A stretch of DNA of 50,107 nucleotides. It comes from a virus. The stretch's first letter is position 1. Each line of letters begins with the position of its first letter. Location of the stretch: positions 1-50,107 of IMG/VR virus record IMGVR_UViG_3300025305_000029; one strand, 5' to 3'. The position numbers and the translations under genes are program-made. Below the pieces are notes generated by a model. That model did no database searches. It was not told the origin of the DNA and worked only from the letters and a program-made list of their open reading frames with translations. Below are positions 1-6,674 of this stretch, one piece after another.

Positions 1-330
1 GTCACGGGTGGGCCGGTTTCCTTTGACTGCACTATCCACCTGGGCGGCCTCTTGGGCCTCGTCCTCCCGGCGGCGCTCGTTCAGTCTGGTCAGGTAAATC
101 CCCCGGCAGATCCCCACCTGCTGAACCAGTGCGTTCAGAGTGTTCAGAACATCATCGGGCAGGGCTCCGTACTCGCCGATTTCCTTTAGTCTACCTGAAA
201 CGTTCTGGATCTCCTCGTGGGCCATCCCCAGGAGACCGGTGACCCGACCCGTGCGGTTTAGTTCGATGTCCTTATCCGCTGCGGCCTGGACCTTTAGAAC
301 AATTGGGTTGTCGTGCTGGTAGGTGCTCAT
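1..330 (-). CDS. Unknown protein, 3' end cut by window edge
   Basis: An open frame of 110 codons runs off the left edge without a stop. It starts at ATG 330 with a GGGAGAG Shine-Dalgarno sequence and lies just downstream of a TTGACT/TACTGT promoter at 357-385. The visible part is hydrophilic, mostly helical and ends in an Arg/Glu-rich stretch. No family is recognised. The promoter-SD-ATG arrangement makes a real gene likely. Confidence 0.7.
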   Translation of the reverse strand, partial: MSTYQHDNPIVLKVQAAADKDIELNRTGRVTGLLGMAHEEIQNVSGRLKEIGEYGALPDDVLNTLNALVQQVGICRGIYLTRLNERRREDEAQEAAQVDSAVKGNRPTRD

Positions 331-356
331 GGGGCTCTCCCGGTTGGTTCTTCTTC

Positions 357-385
357 ACAGTAATCGAACCTTTTGAAGAAGTCAA
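357..385 (-). promoter_or_regulatory. sigma70-type promoter
   Basis: On the minus strand, -35 TTGACT (380-385), a 17-bp spacer and -10 TACTGT (357-362), placed to drive the gene starting at 330. The same box pair recurs at 767-794. Confidence 0.65.
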
Positions 386-432
386 CGCCTTTCTTTTTTC
401 TGACTCTTTTTTGTTTTTCCGCCCTTTTTTCT

Positions 433-621
433 TTAGTTGCCTTTTTCTTTGGCAGGGCAGTTGCCGGTTAGTGCAATCATAGCAAACTCGATTCCCTGTC
501 GGCATCCGGCCTCACGGGAATAGTTCAATCGTTCTTTTGCCGTGTTCCTCTCTTCGGGAGTCAGCGCGTGCTGAATAAGGCACTTGCATCTTTTCGGCGT
601 GGTGTTCGGGCTTGGCATCAT
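433..621 (-). CDS. Small Cys-containing protein
   Basis: A 62-residue protein. A longer in-frame extension exists upstream, but AAAAGGAG five bases before ATG 621 fixes the start. That ATG overlaps the stop of the 38-residue gene upstream (ATGA), so the two are translationally coupled. Cysteines occur as CKC near residue 13, then singly (AGC, GNC) further on. Function is unknown. Confidence 0.65.
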   Translation of the reverse strand: MMPSPNTTPKRCKCLIQHALTPEERNTAKERLNYSREAGCRQGIEFAMIALTGNCPAKEKGN

Positions 622-734
622 CGGGCTCCTTTTACTTTGATTGTCTTGATTCCCGTGCATCCCTCGTAGTGCCGTCGGATGCGACCCGGCACGGCAGCGA
701 TCTGCTTCCCGCATTGTGTACACTTGTAATACAT
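618..734 (-). CDS. Zinc-finger-like micro-protein, 38 aa
   Basis: Reads MYYKCTQCGKQIAAV and onward, with a CxxC knuckle at residues 5-8 and a later His/Cys pair (HYEGC), suggesting a single C2HC-type zinc site. SD AGGGAGAG precedes ATG 734. The stop overlaps the next gene's ATG as ATGA. The promoter at 767-794 lies immediately upstream. It is too short to be found by length, but codon structure, SD and coupling support it. A nucleic-acid-binding role is only a guess. Confidence 0.7.
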   Translation of the reverse strand: MYYKCTQCGKQIAAVPGRIRRHYEGCTGIKTIKVKGAR

Positions 735-766
735 GACGCTCTCCCTTTTATCCGTTTGACTCCTTC

Positions 767-794
767 ACAGTATCAAACTGAGCGTAGAAGTCAA
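767..794 (-). promoter_or_regulatory. sigma70-type promoter
   Basis: Minus strand -35 TTGACT (789-794), 16-bp spacer, -10 TACTGT (767-772). The -35 overlaps the 3' end of the upstream gene (stop at 791). It drives the two coupled small genes at 618-734 and 433-621. Confidence 0.65.
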
Positions 795-1378
795 TCGTTT
801 TCTGTCGCGTTCTCGGGATCCTCAAGGGTGCGCTTGTACTGCCTGACTACACTAATCCACCAGTCAGGCCTAATCAGAGTAAACGCCTTGTTGCGCTCAA
901 TGTAGGTAATCTCTCTAAACAATCCCAGCGCGTTCTGCTTGTCTCGCGCTACGGTTTTATATGCATCAGAGTATTGTCCGGGGAAGCCGTCGCAGTAGTC
1001 GGCGCTTTCGTATCCCCCCTGAGCGGCGTCTTTCACCAACTGGCAGACGTTCTGCTTACAGTAATCCTTGACCTCTTCCGCCGTGGCTCCCAGGGCGATG
1101 CACTCATTTGCAATTGCCCTAAACTCGTCCCGTTTTTGTTGGGTTCTTTCTTCTTCTTTCTTCACTTGCTCAATGGTTCTAAGCAAACGATCAATTGTGG
1201 TTTCCTTCCCCATCACACCCGTGCGTGTTTTACTTGTAGTATAGCGCAGGGCTCTGTAGGCGCGATCGACTTTGAAGTGATTAGGCAATCCGTTCGGTGC
1301 GTACTTGCGGATCAGCCTGCCGTTCTCTTTGATCAGAGACTCAGCATAATCCATTTGCTTTTCAGTTAGCTTCTTCAC
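791..1378 (-). CDS. Hypothetical protein, 195 aa
   Basis: Starts at GTG 1378 with GGAGG seven bases upstream. The protein is highly charged and largely helical, with a central Lys/Glu/Gln-rich segment (residues about 68-90) that could form a coiled coil, and several scattered cysteines. It has its own promoter at 1406-1434. No family is recognised. Confidence 0.8.
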   Translation of the reverse strand: MKKLTEKQMDYAESLIKENGRLIRKYAPNGLPNHFKVDRAYRALRYTTSKTRTGVMGKETTIDRLLRTIEQVKKEEERTQQKRDEFRAIANECIALGATAEEVKDYCKQNVCQLVKDAAQGGYESADYCDGFPGQYSDAYKTVARDKQNALGLFREITYIERNKAFTLIRPDWWISVVRQYKRTLEDPENATEND

Positions 1379-1405
1379 CGGGCGACCTCCGTGCCATCTG
1401 TCACC

Positions 1406-1434
1406 ACACTAGCAAATGATTCAGTATGTGTCAA
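1406..1434 (-). promoter_or_regulatory. sigma70-type promoter with conserved spacer
   Basis: Minus strand -35 TTGACA (1429-1434), 17-bp spacer, -10 TAGTGT (1406-1411). The spacer is nearly identical to those at 1759-1787 and 3687-3715. The -35 overlaps the stop codon of the upstream gene. Confidence 0.75.
1410..1427. repeat. 18-bp promoter-spacer repeat, copy 1
   Basis: Plus-strand TAGCAAATGATTCAGTAT, identical at 1763-1780 and 3691-3708. Each copy covers the spacer of a sigma70 promoter, which is not expected to be conserved unless a regulator binds it or the promoter was copied as a block. Confidence 0.85.
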
Positions 1435-1727
1435 CTGACTCTTGTGAACTCATCCTCGGTTATCACATAGGTCTTGGATTTGATCAATCCTTTCTTTTCC
1501 TTTTCAACCACGTTCTTGACGAGGGCAACCTCGTTCAACTTGTTGATCTTCTCAGATAGTTCAAGCGCTTCATCCGTCACACTACGAAACATCCGATTGC
1601 TTCTTTCCGCGCAGTCAACCTCCAGGCTCAGAGTCCGCAAAGCGTGAAGGATTTGAGATACACTAAACCCGTAGACCTCTCGCTCGCCCTGGTACTCGGG
1701 TGCTTCGTTTAGATTGGTCACTTTCAC
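1431..1727 (-). CDS. Hypothetical protein, 98 aa
   Basis: Starts at GTG 1727 after GAGGAGG (seven-base spacing). Residues 20-75 read as long amphipathic helices, and the C-terminus is a short charged strand-like segment. Its TGA stop lies within the -35 box of the next promoter, showing very tight packing. Function unknown. Confidence 0.8.
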   Translation of the reverse strand: MKVTNLNEAPEYQGEREVYGFSVSQILHALRTLSLEVDCAERSNRMFRSVTDEALELSEKINKLNEVALVKNVVEKEKKGLIKSKTYVITEDEFTRVS

Positions 1728-1758
1728 TTAGGGCCTCCTCTGGCGTCCATCTGCTCTC

Positions 1759-1787
1759 AACCTAGCAAATGATTCAGTATATGTCAA
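1759..1787 (-). promoter_or_regulatory. sigma70-type promoter with conserved spacer
   Basis: Minus strand -35 TTGACA (1782-1787), 17-bp spacer, -10 TAGGTT (1759-1764). The upstream edge overlaps the left arm of the tRNA-like hairpin (1785-1805), so the hairpin ends where this promoter begins. Confidence 0.75.
1763..1780. repeat. 18-bp promoter-spacer repeat, copy 2
   Basis: Exact copy of the 18-bp sequence at 1410-1427 and 3691-3708, again covering a promoter spacer. Confidence 0.85.
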
Positions 1788-1966
1788 TCAAAACCTGTTC
1801 CCTGCCGGTGAGAATCGAACTCACTCCGGCTGCCCTTGTACGAACCGGTTTATATCCGGGCCGTGTCAGCCGTCTCCACGAAGCCGGGTCCAAGCGCAAG
1901 CTGTCCCGATACTGCCCCGATGCCCCCCCGTTGCGCCAGAGGGCAGCAGGGAACAGGTTTTGATTG
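1785..1966 (-). ncRNA. tRNA-like RNA closed by a 21-bp perfect inverted repeat
   Basis: Positions 1785-1805 and 1946-1966 are perfect 21-bp reverse complements. Between them, the minus strand carries a D-arm-like GCCC-loop-GGGC containing TGGCGCAACGG, an anticodon-arm-like CCGG-ATATAAA-CCGG (an ATA anticodon if read as a tRNA) and a good T-arm GTGAG-TTCGATT-CTCAC joined to the terminal stem. About 58 extra bases separate the D-like and anticodon-like arms, so it is not a normal tRNA. Possibilities are a tRNA with an insertion, a decayed tRNA captured in a hairpin, or a structured RNA using tRNA mimicry. The structure is seen; the function is unknown. Confidence 0.6.
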
Positions 1967-1982
1967 TCTTCTCCACTCTAGC

Positions 1983-2267
1983 TCAATCGTCTTCGTCGTC
2001 CCACTCGTCGTCGTCTGCCTCATCAAGGGCACACTGAAAAGCTGATTCAAACGAACTCTCGTCCGTGAGTTCCCACTTGCACTTGTCCACGCCTCTATGG
2101 AGGGCTTGAATAACCCAATCGCCTGAAATGTCGTACTCTTTATTCAGGTCTTTCGAGTTGAACCACTCGTCCACCTGTTCATCCAGCCACAGGGCAAGGT
2201 CCGCCGCCATGGTTCCAATTGTACTATCATCCGGGCGCTGCTTCTTGCTTTCAGTTGTTTCAAGCAT
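1983..2267 (-). CDS. Acidic hypothetical protein, 94 aa
   Basis: ATG 2267 follows AAAGGAGACACACA. The protein ends in a strongly acidic tail (repeated Asp/Glu/Trp). Its start lies inside the 3' end of the gene at 2260-2427, so the two are coupled. Function unknown. Confidence 0.75.
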   Translation of the reverse strand: MLETTESKKQRPDDSTIGTMAADLALWLDEQVDEWFNSKDLNKEYDISGDWVIQALHRGVDKCKWELTDESSFESAFQCALDEADDDEWDDEDD

Positions 2268-2427
2268 TGTGTGTCTCCTTTCCGGTCAAGATGTTTGAAT
2301 CTTTCAGTATTTCTAGACACTCTCTTAGAACAAGTAGAGTATCCTTTGGAATCGGTACGAACATCGGTGTCGGGCCTGCCAAAAAAGCAATCAGTTCGTG
2401 CAGATCCTTTTGTGTAACTAAATTCAC
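2260..2427 (-). CDS. Small hypothetical protein, 55 aa
   Basis: The start is GTG 2427, chosen because AAGGAG precedes it and it forms a GTGA overlap with the upstream stop; a longer ATG start at 2469 has no comparable signal. The product is a short helical protein with leucine-rich segments. Function unknown. Confidence 0.65.
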   Translation of the reverse strand: MNLVTQKDLHELIAFLAGPTPMFVPIPKDTLLVLRECLEILKDSNILTGKETHNA

Positions 2428-2678
2428 TCTTTCGCTCCTTCGCACTTGAAGGCTTCTTCCGTTTGCCACTTGAACAACCTTAGCTTGTTCTCTGCGATTA
2501 TGTCAAGTGCTGTTTTTCTTTCATTGAACAGAGAAAACTCGCAGGGCCAGCGCTCCTTCGCCTGGAGTGCCCCGTGCTCAAGGTATACGTCAATTATTTC
2601 TTCCGCTACCGCTCGGACGTAACCTAACTCGATTACTTCTTTGACCGCGTTTTCTCTAGCTCTCTTGAACCGAAACAT
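2424..2678 (-). CDS. Hypothetical protein, 84 aa
   Basis: ATG 2678 shares a base with the upstream TGA (TGATG) and is preceded by TTGGAGG. It is mostly helical and charged, with two cysteines. It is part of the coupled run 1983-3068. Function unknown. Confidence 0.75.
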   Translation of the reverse strand: MFRFKRARENAVKEVIELGYVRAVAEEIIDVYLEHGALQAKERWPCEFSLFNERKTALDIIAENKLRLFKWQTEEAFKCEGAKE

Positions 2679-2932
2679 CAGCGGGCCTCCAAGACGGGCA
2701 CGTTTATTGTGGTTACTCTCTTCGTGACCACCGGGATCTCTTCGATGGTCCCGTAGATGATTCCTTCAAACGAAACAGAGTGACCACAATTAGAACACTT
2801 ACAAACAGTCCGCAAGGCTGCCGTGATTGGGTAGGTGGTTACTCCTCGCCTAATTCGGTTTAGTCTGTTTCCCCAAACCGGGACCATCGCTTGCCCCTCA
2901 ACCATCTCGGTGTCACATTTACGGCAATTCAT
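2678..2932 (-). CDS. Zinc-ribbon protein, 84 aa
   Basis: The N-terminus has CRKC (residues 3-6) and the middle KCSNCGHS (residues about 44-51), a CxxC...CxxC pattern typical of a zinc ribbon. The C-terminal part reads as beta strands. SD AGGGAG precedes ATG 2932, and the start lies inside the 3' end of the 49-residue gene upstream. A nucleic-acid or protein adaptor role is inferred only. Confidence 0.75.
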   Translation of the reverse strand: MNCRKCDTEMVEGQAMVPVWGNRLNRIRRGVTTYPITAALRTVCKCSNCGHSVSFEGIIYGTIEEIPVVTKRVTTINVPVLEAR

Positions 2933-3068
2933 TTGTCTGCTCCCTGTCTCTAAGTGAATAAAGAAGTCCTGACTCTCGAAGAATCCTCATGGCCTCTTTC
3001 ATATAAGCCAACTCTCTCTTTCTCGCCGCTAGGGCTTCCACTTGTTCAATAGTTGGCAAAGGATTCAT
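2919..3068 (-). CDS. Small helical protein, 49 aa
   Basis: ATG 3068 follows AGGGAG at seven-base spacing, downstream of the promoter at 3099-3127. The protein is one long charged helix (MNPLPTIEQVEALAARKRE and onward). Its last codons overlap the start of the zinc-ribbon gene. Too short for length-based calling, but promoter, SD and overlap support it. Function unknown. Confidence 0.7.
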   Translation of the reverse strand: MNPLPTIEQVEALAARKRELAYMKEAMRILRESGLLYSLRDREQTNELP

Positions 3069-3085
3069 TTGGTCACTCCCTGTCT

Positions 3086-3120
3086 GAACCTGAGCATCAG
3101 TCTAGCCGATACTCAGGTTC
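3086..3120. promoter_or_regulatory. Possible operator: inverted repeat over a promoter
   Basis: GAACCTGAG (3086-3094) is the exact reverse complement of CTCAGGTTC (3112-3120), with an inner ATC/GAT extension. The arms flank the -10 box and spacer of the promoter at 3099-3127, where a repressor could block transcription. Confidence 0.45.
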
Positions 3121-3127
3121 ATGTCAA
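3099..3127 (-). promoter_or_regulatory. sigma70-type promoter
   Basis: Minus strand -35 TTGACA (3122-3127), 17-bp spacer, -10 TAGACT (3099-3104). It drives the 49-residue gene and the coupled run that follows. Confidence 0.7.
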
Positions 3128-3131
3128 CTGC

Positions 3132-3659
3132 TTAGTAGCGAGTTGTTTGGGCCGCATTGAGACTAAGTGAAGCCTTGCAGTCCGGGCAGCCGTAGCGGTA
3201 GCCCTTCAGCATCTTTGTTTGCCTTGTCTTTGTGATCTGCCATTCTTTACAATCACAGTAAGCCGGCACCCGCCTGACCTTCCGGCGCAACCCATCCCGG
3301 TTGACAGTGTGGCAGCGGTCGCCCTTGGCACCCGCCTGGGTCATGTACCGCTTCCAGATCGGCCCGTGACCTGCCGTGCGGCGGCCAAGGCGTCTAGCGT
3401 GCCTCTCAGCGACGACGTGACACGCCTCGTGGATGATCGTCTCTCGTCGCTCCTCCGGGGTTGCTCGGTTCCAAAGAACTGAACTAAACCGAACCCGGCC
3501 AGTGCCTTTAAAGTGATTGTAACGGGCGTCGCCCATGCGTCGGGTGAACCGGCTGTTCCACTGGATCTTAGTGCAATCAAAGAGATCCGACTCGCCACAC
3601 ACATCAAACGTCTCTTTGATTAGTTGAGAGATTTCTTCTTTCGTTGTGTACTCAGACAC
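3132..3659 (-). CDS. SprT-like zinc metalloprotein
   Basis: Carries the zinc-metalloprotease signature HEACH at residues 77-81 with a downstream GHGPIWKRYM (His 98), as in the SprT/Spartan family. The C-terminus has CDC (about 135-137) and CPDC (158-161), matching the family's zinc ribbon. Length, 175 residues, is typical. GTG 3659 follows AGGAGG at six bases. Eukaryotic relatives cut DNA-protein crosslinks; the phage substrate is unknown. It has its own promoter at 3687-3715. Confidence 0.85.
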   Translation of the reverse strand: MSEYTTKEEISQLIKETFDVCGESDLFDCTKIQWNSRFTRRMGDARYNHFKGTGRVRFSSVLWNRATPEERRETIIHEACHVVAERHARRLGRRTAGHGPIWKRYMTQAGAKGDRCHTVNRDGLRRKVRRVPAYCDCKEWQITKTRQTKMLKGYRYGCPDCKASLSLNAAQTTRY

Positions 3660-3686
3660 TTGGTGCCTCCTGTGAAGTTCTCAACT

Positions 3687-3715
3687 ACGTTAGCAAATGA
3701 TTCAGTATACGTCAA
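3687..3715 (-). promoter_or_regulatory. sigma70-type promoter with conserved spacer
   Basis: Minus strand -35 TTGACG (3710-3715), 17-bp spacer, -10 TAACGT (3687-3692). Third promoter sharing the same spacer; it drives the SprT-like gene. Confidence 0.75.
3691..3708. repeat. 18-bp promoter-spacer repeat, copy 3
   Basis: Exact copy of the 18-bp sequence at 1410-1427 and 1763-1780. Confidence 0.85.
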
Positions 3716-3730
3716 GTGCCAAATACTAAA

Positions 3731-4117
3731 CTATTCACACAGGCTGGTGATGGAGGGGCGATCCCTGAAGTACGAATGATGCTCAACCAACTTAAACCAA
3801 CCGGGACAGTGGAAGTCGCCTGAGTCCCCGTTTGCCACTACAGGGCGTAGGTTGATTCGCTTATTCTTTACAATGTAATAAGCAATCAACTTACGATGCG
3901 GCGTGTCGTACCCATATGCATCCGTGAATACCTTGCCTGGACAAAATGACCAATAGCCATTCTCCCGCTCATCCTCGGTTGCAAAATAAGGCAATCCAAG
4001 ACTAGCACAAAGGCTCTCCGAAAAGTACATTTCATCAATCAAGTCGGGTCCAATCAACTCAAACGAATCGGAGTTGACTGCGGGCCTGTCCATGTCTACT
4101 CGTGTTTCTTCAATCAT
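3731..4117 (-). CDS. Hypothetical protein, 128 aa
   Basis: ATG 4117 has AAGGAG upstream and forms ATGA with the previous stop. It is a globular-looking protein rich in aromatic residues. Function unknown. Last gene of the coupled trio 4529-3731. Confidence 0.8.
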   Translation of the reverse strand: MIEETRVDMDRPAVNSDSFELIGPDLIDEMYFSESLCASLGLPYFATEDERENGYWSFCPGKVFTDAYGYDTPHRKLIAYYIVKNKRINLRPVVANGDSGDFHCPGWFKLVEHHSYFRDRPSITSLCE

Positions 4118-4305
4118 TTCAACTCCTTACCGGCTTCTTCCCTGTAGTCAAATACAAGTTCTGAATCAACAAACTCATAGTGCAATTCAACCACACACTT
4201 ACCCTCAGTCGCCGCCAGGTCCTTGGCGTCTTTATACCAATCAAAGACACGCACGTCTTGACCATGCTCATCGGGGTCTGAGGTGACTACATACTTGTAG
4301 ATCAT
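4114..4305 (-). CDS. Hypothetical protein, 63 aa
   Basis: ATG 4305 overlaps the upstream stop (ATGA), after AGAGAGG. The start MIYKYVVTSD suggests a beta strand followed by acidic and helical segments. Function unknown. Confidence 0.75.
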   Translation of the reverse strand: MIYKYVVTSDPDEHGQDVRVFDWYKDAKDLAATEGKCVVELHYEFVDSELVFDYREEAGKELK

Positions 4306-4529
4306 CTTGAACCTCTCTGTTCTTTGCAGTTAGAACATCTCTGGCATGTTCCCCAGATGCATGTTCCCATTGTTTGATTAGTTTCTACCTTGCGGTACTC
4401 CTTTGCAGCGAGCACAGTATTCATTGCTTTATCTAAAAGCACCGCAGCCTCACTCTTACCAGCCCCATGGTTCACTTCGATTGAATCCCGAAGGCTCTTG
4501 ATACTTTGAACAATCTTAGTAAACTGCAT
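4302..4529 (-). CDS. Hypothetical protein with C-terminal Cys cluster, 75 aa
   Basis: ATG 4529 follows AGGAGGACCACC, so the longer upstream start is rejected. The helical N-terminus is followed by a Cys-rich end (TCIWGTCQRCSNCK), which could bind one metal ion. It is driven by the promoter at 4567-4595. Function unknown. Confidence 0.75.
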   Translation of the reverse strand: MQFTKIVQSIKSLRDSIEVNHGAGKSEAAVLLDKAMNTVLAAKEYRKVETNQTMGTCIWGTCQRCSNCKEQRGSR

Positions 4530-4539
4530 GGTGGTCCTC

Positions 4540-4695
4540 CTACGCTTCGGCCACTGGGCATACCTGAAGATACCAGAAGGTTTCAAATATGTCAACTACT
4601 GTCGGCTCCGTCCCGTATGCCAGGGTTGCCAGTTCAACTGGATCACAGTAATAGAGCCACTCGGGCATCTTTCCTGGGTTATTGGTGGATTGCAT
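4540..4695 (-). CDS. Small hypothetical protein, 51 aa
   Basis: Start reassigned to ATG 4695, which follows GAGGAGG inside the acidic end of the upstream gene and lies one base after that gene's stop. The sequence begins MQSTNNPGKMPEWLYYCD. Function unknown. Confidence 0.65.
   Translation of the reverse strand: MQSTNNPGKMPEWLYYCDPVELATLAYGTEPTVVDIFETFWYLQVCPVAEA
4567..4595 (-). promoter_or_regulatory. sigma70-type promoter
   Basis: Minus strand -35 TTGACA (4590-4595), 17-bp spacer, -10 TATCTT (4567-4572), lying inside the 3' part of the gene at 4540-4695 and driving the gene starting at 4529. Confidence 0.7.
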
Positions 4696-4696
4696 T

Positions 4697-4900
4697 TTAC
4701 TCGTCCTCCTCGTCCTGAAAGACACTCTCGCTCTTCAGATTCATCACTCCCATGATATGTCTCCCGCACAACTTGTTGTAGATTACAGGAAACTGATACA
4801 TGAACGTATGCCTCTCCTCGCTTTTCAAGTGATGCATAAAGAAATCAATTACAAGGCGAGTTTCGTATGAGTTCAGATTATATTCAGTAGAATTAATCAT
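4697..4900 (-). CDS. Hypothetical protein, 67 aa
   Basis: Start set to ATG 4900 (SD AAGGAG, six bases) rather than the longer 4936 start. The sequence begins MINSTEYNLNSYETRLVIDF and ends in an acidic DEEDE tail that doubles as the next gene's SD. Function unknown. Confidence 0.75.
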   Translation of the reverse strand: MINSTEYNLNSYETRLVIDFFMHHLKSEERHTFMYQFPVIYNKLCGRHIMGVMNLKSESVFQDEEDE

Positions 4901-4913
4901 TGTCAACTCCTTT

Positions 4914-5237
4914 TTAGTACGGTTGCTTCGTACCATTCATGATAGCAAACAGGTCTTTGAATTCGTTACGCGAAACCTGCCTGAGACCGTGGTAGCGATT
5001 CGGGTCCTGTCCAACCGGCGCAACCTGTTCAGAGTAAGCCCAGTTGCCAGAACTCAGGCCGAAGTTAACCCGATTCTTTTTTACCAGATCCCAGGTTACT
5101 TCATTCACATCTTCCCCATACTTCTCTCTAGGATAGACGGTTGTTTCCAGACTCATGACCTTCACTGTCTTTGGTTCATCATTACCAAAAGAACCGCGCC
5201 AGCTAACCTCGTCACCCACTTTGATTGTCTTGCTCAT
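4914..5237 (-). CDS. Hypothetical protein, 107 aa
   Basis: Start set to ATG 5237 (GGAGG, six bases). The opening MSKTIKVGDEVSWRG reads like a small beta-barrel (SH3-like) domain, an impression from the strand pattern only. A consensus promoter at 5267-5294 lies directly upstream. Function unknown. Confidence 0.8.
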   Translation of the reverse strand: MSKTIKVGDEVSWRGSFGNDEPKTVKVMSLETTVYPREKYGEDVNEVTWDLVKKNRVNFGLSSGNWAYSEQVAPVGQDPNRYHGLRQVSRNEFKDLFAIMNGTKQPY

Positions 5238-5266
5238 TGCAAGCCTCCATCGCTTAGTTCTCAATC

Positions 5267-5294
5267 AGTATACAGACGTGAGCCTAGATGTCAA
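5267..5294 (-). promoter_or_regulatory. Strong sigma70-type promoter
   Basis: Minus strand -35 TTGACA (5289-5294), 16-bp spacer, -10 TATACT (5267-5272). It is one of the closest matches to consensus in the window and drives the run 5237-4302. Confidence 0.8.
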
Positions 5295-5698
5295 TAGTTG
5301 TCGAAGGGAGGGGTTAGGCTCTGGACAAAAGAAACGTACAGTCGTCCCTGCGTGTCCCTGAAGTCATTGTCGCCGGGGTCCTCTCCGAGCCTACCGTAGG
5401 CTACTTCAATTGACTCCTCTTCCTCTGCCTTCTCAAAGATACAATCAATCACTCTGTCCCACGGCTGGTAGCACTTGGTTGAGTCGTATCCAAAGGCAAT
5501 CCCGATTGTGTTTTTATCGAGTTGCTCTTTCTCTTTATGTTGTACATCGAGAATCGCCGCCCAGACAGACTCCTCAGAAAAAGAATAGGGTGATTGCTTT
5601 GTGGTGACTCCTTTCTTCTCTTCCATCCATTTTGTGAATTCATTTACTTTGTCCTCGGGGCCTGCAATCAGCAGTTGCCACTCGCTTCGATAACCCAC
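5291..5698 (-). CDS. Hypothetical protein, 135 aa
   Basis: GTG 5698 follows AGGAGG at six bases. The opening MGYRSEWQLLIAGPEDKV resembles, from memory, a recurrent phage family starting MGYRS with a ferredoxin-like strand-helix pattern. Function unknown. Promoter at 5729-5757. Confidence 0.8.
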   Translation of the reverse strand: MGYRSEWQLLIAGPEDKVNEFTKWMEEKKGVTTKQSPYSFSEESVWAAILDVQHKEKEQLDKNTIGIAFGYDSTKCYQPWDRVIDCIFEKAEEEESIEVAYGRLGEDPGDNDFRDTQGRLYVSFVQSLTPPFDNY

Positions 5699-5728
5699 CG
5701 GTCGCCTCCTGTTCGTGGTGCTTGACCC

Positions 5729-5757
5729 ATGCTATACGGCAAGTGCGTCGTTGTCAA
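5729..5757 (-). promoter_or_regulatory. sigma70-type promoter
   Basis: Minus strand -35 TTGACA (5752-5757), 17-bp spacer, -10 TAGCAT (5729-5734), overlapping the last codons of the upstream gene. Confidence 0.6.
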
Positions 5758-6664
5758 GGGACTCTAGCTCGTTACCCGTAAGATTAACCAAGTAACAGCC
5801 GGGGTTCTTTCCATTCGGCCAAAGTTCAATGCCGTAACCGGGTCCGTTCAGAATCTTGTCGCGTCGGGTCCAACAATCATCATCTGAACAATCCGCAGAG
5901 GGGTTGACTGAATCGTAATAACGAGTCTCCTCCTTCAGATACTTCAGATTGCCATCAGGCACTTTATCACAGATAACAGAAAGGTGCCTATACCCGTGCA
6001 TAACAAACTGATTAAGCACAACTCCCTCAAAGCCTCCTGAGTAGACGCGCTCCCCAGGATTGGGGGGCGTGGCAAACTCATCCCGACCAGTCCAGCGAGC
6101 ATCCGTTCGCCAGTTGAAATTGGGATCCTCGTTCTCTTTAATGTAGTTACTCTCTGGGAAGAACTCCGACTGAGGAAAAGCAATCAGATAAAGATACCCA
6201 TGTGAAGCGTTGGTGTTAGCCAGCACCTTGATTGCATAATTCTCATACAAAGTAAACGTACAATTTACCGTGCCATCCATCGCACGCCTGTCTGGTTCAC
6301 TTGACTTAGAGACTGCTGTTTCATCCCCGTAGTCTTTTTCATTCAGAGTGCCCCAAAGCACCTGCTTCGCCCTCGCCTGGAGAATCGGGATAACATAATT
6401 ATCCAAATATTGACAGAACGGCTTCCGCAAAGCCTTTGATTCACAATAAATCGTCTGGCGATCCCACAATAGATCAATCGGGGTATCACGTCGCGGGTTC
6501 AGGATCGCACGGGCTCCCCATGCAACTGGAACATCCGGCAATGGAAGTCCACCAGAGTAAACGGTCTCGCCCTCACTGTTTACTTCGCGTGGACAGTGAG
6601 ACCAAAGGCCGAACGGGTGTCCAAACGAAGTATTGCTCCAGTAGTTATTCGGATCGCTTTTCAA
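5732..6664 (-). CDS. Hypothetical protein, 310 aa
   Basis: Starts at TTG 6664 preceded by AGGAG. It is the longest unknown gene in the left part, globular and rich in Trp, Tyr, Pro and Asn, with no signal peptide or membrane span. The composition hints at an extracellular or enzymatic fold, but no family is recognised. Cotranscribed with the small membrane gene upstream. Confidence 0.8.
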   Translation of the reverse strand: MKSDPNNYWSNTSFGHPFGLWSHCPREVNSEGETVYSGGLPLPDVPVAWGARAILNPRRDTPIDLLWDRQTIYCESKALRKPFCQYLDNYVIPILQARAKQVLWGTLNEKDYGDETAVSKSSEPDRRAMDGTVNCTFTLYENYAIKVLANTNASHGYLYLIAFPQSEFFPESNYIKENEDPNFNWRTDARWTGRDEFATPPNPGERVYSGGFEGVVLNQFVMHGYRHLSVICDKVPDGNLKYLKEETRYYDSVNPSADCSDDDCWTRRDKILNGPGYGIELWPNGKNPGCYLVNLTGNELESLDNDALAV

Positions 6665-6674
6665 TTTCGTTCTC

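Noticed and set aside
272-505. 77-residue minus-strand open frame with Cys and many Lys
   Set aside because: It overlaps two better-supported genes and a promoter, and its 3' part is antiphase to the gene starting at 330.
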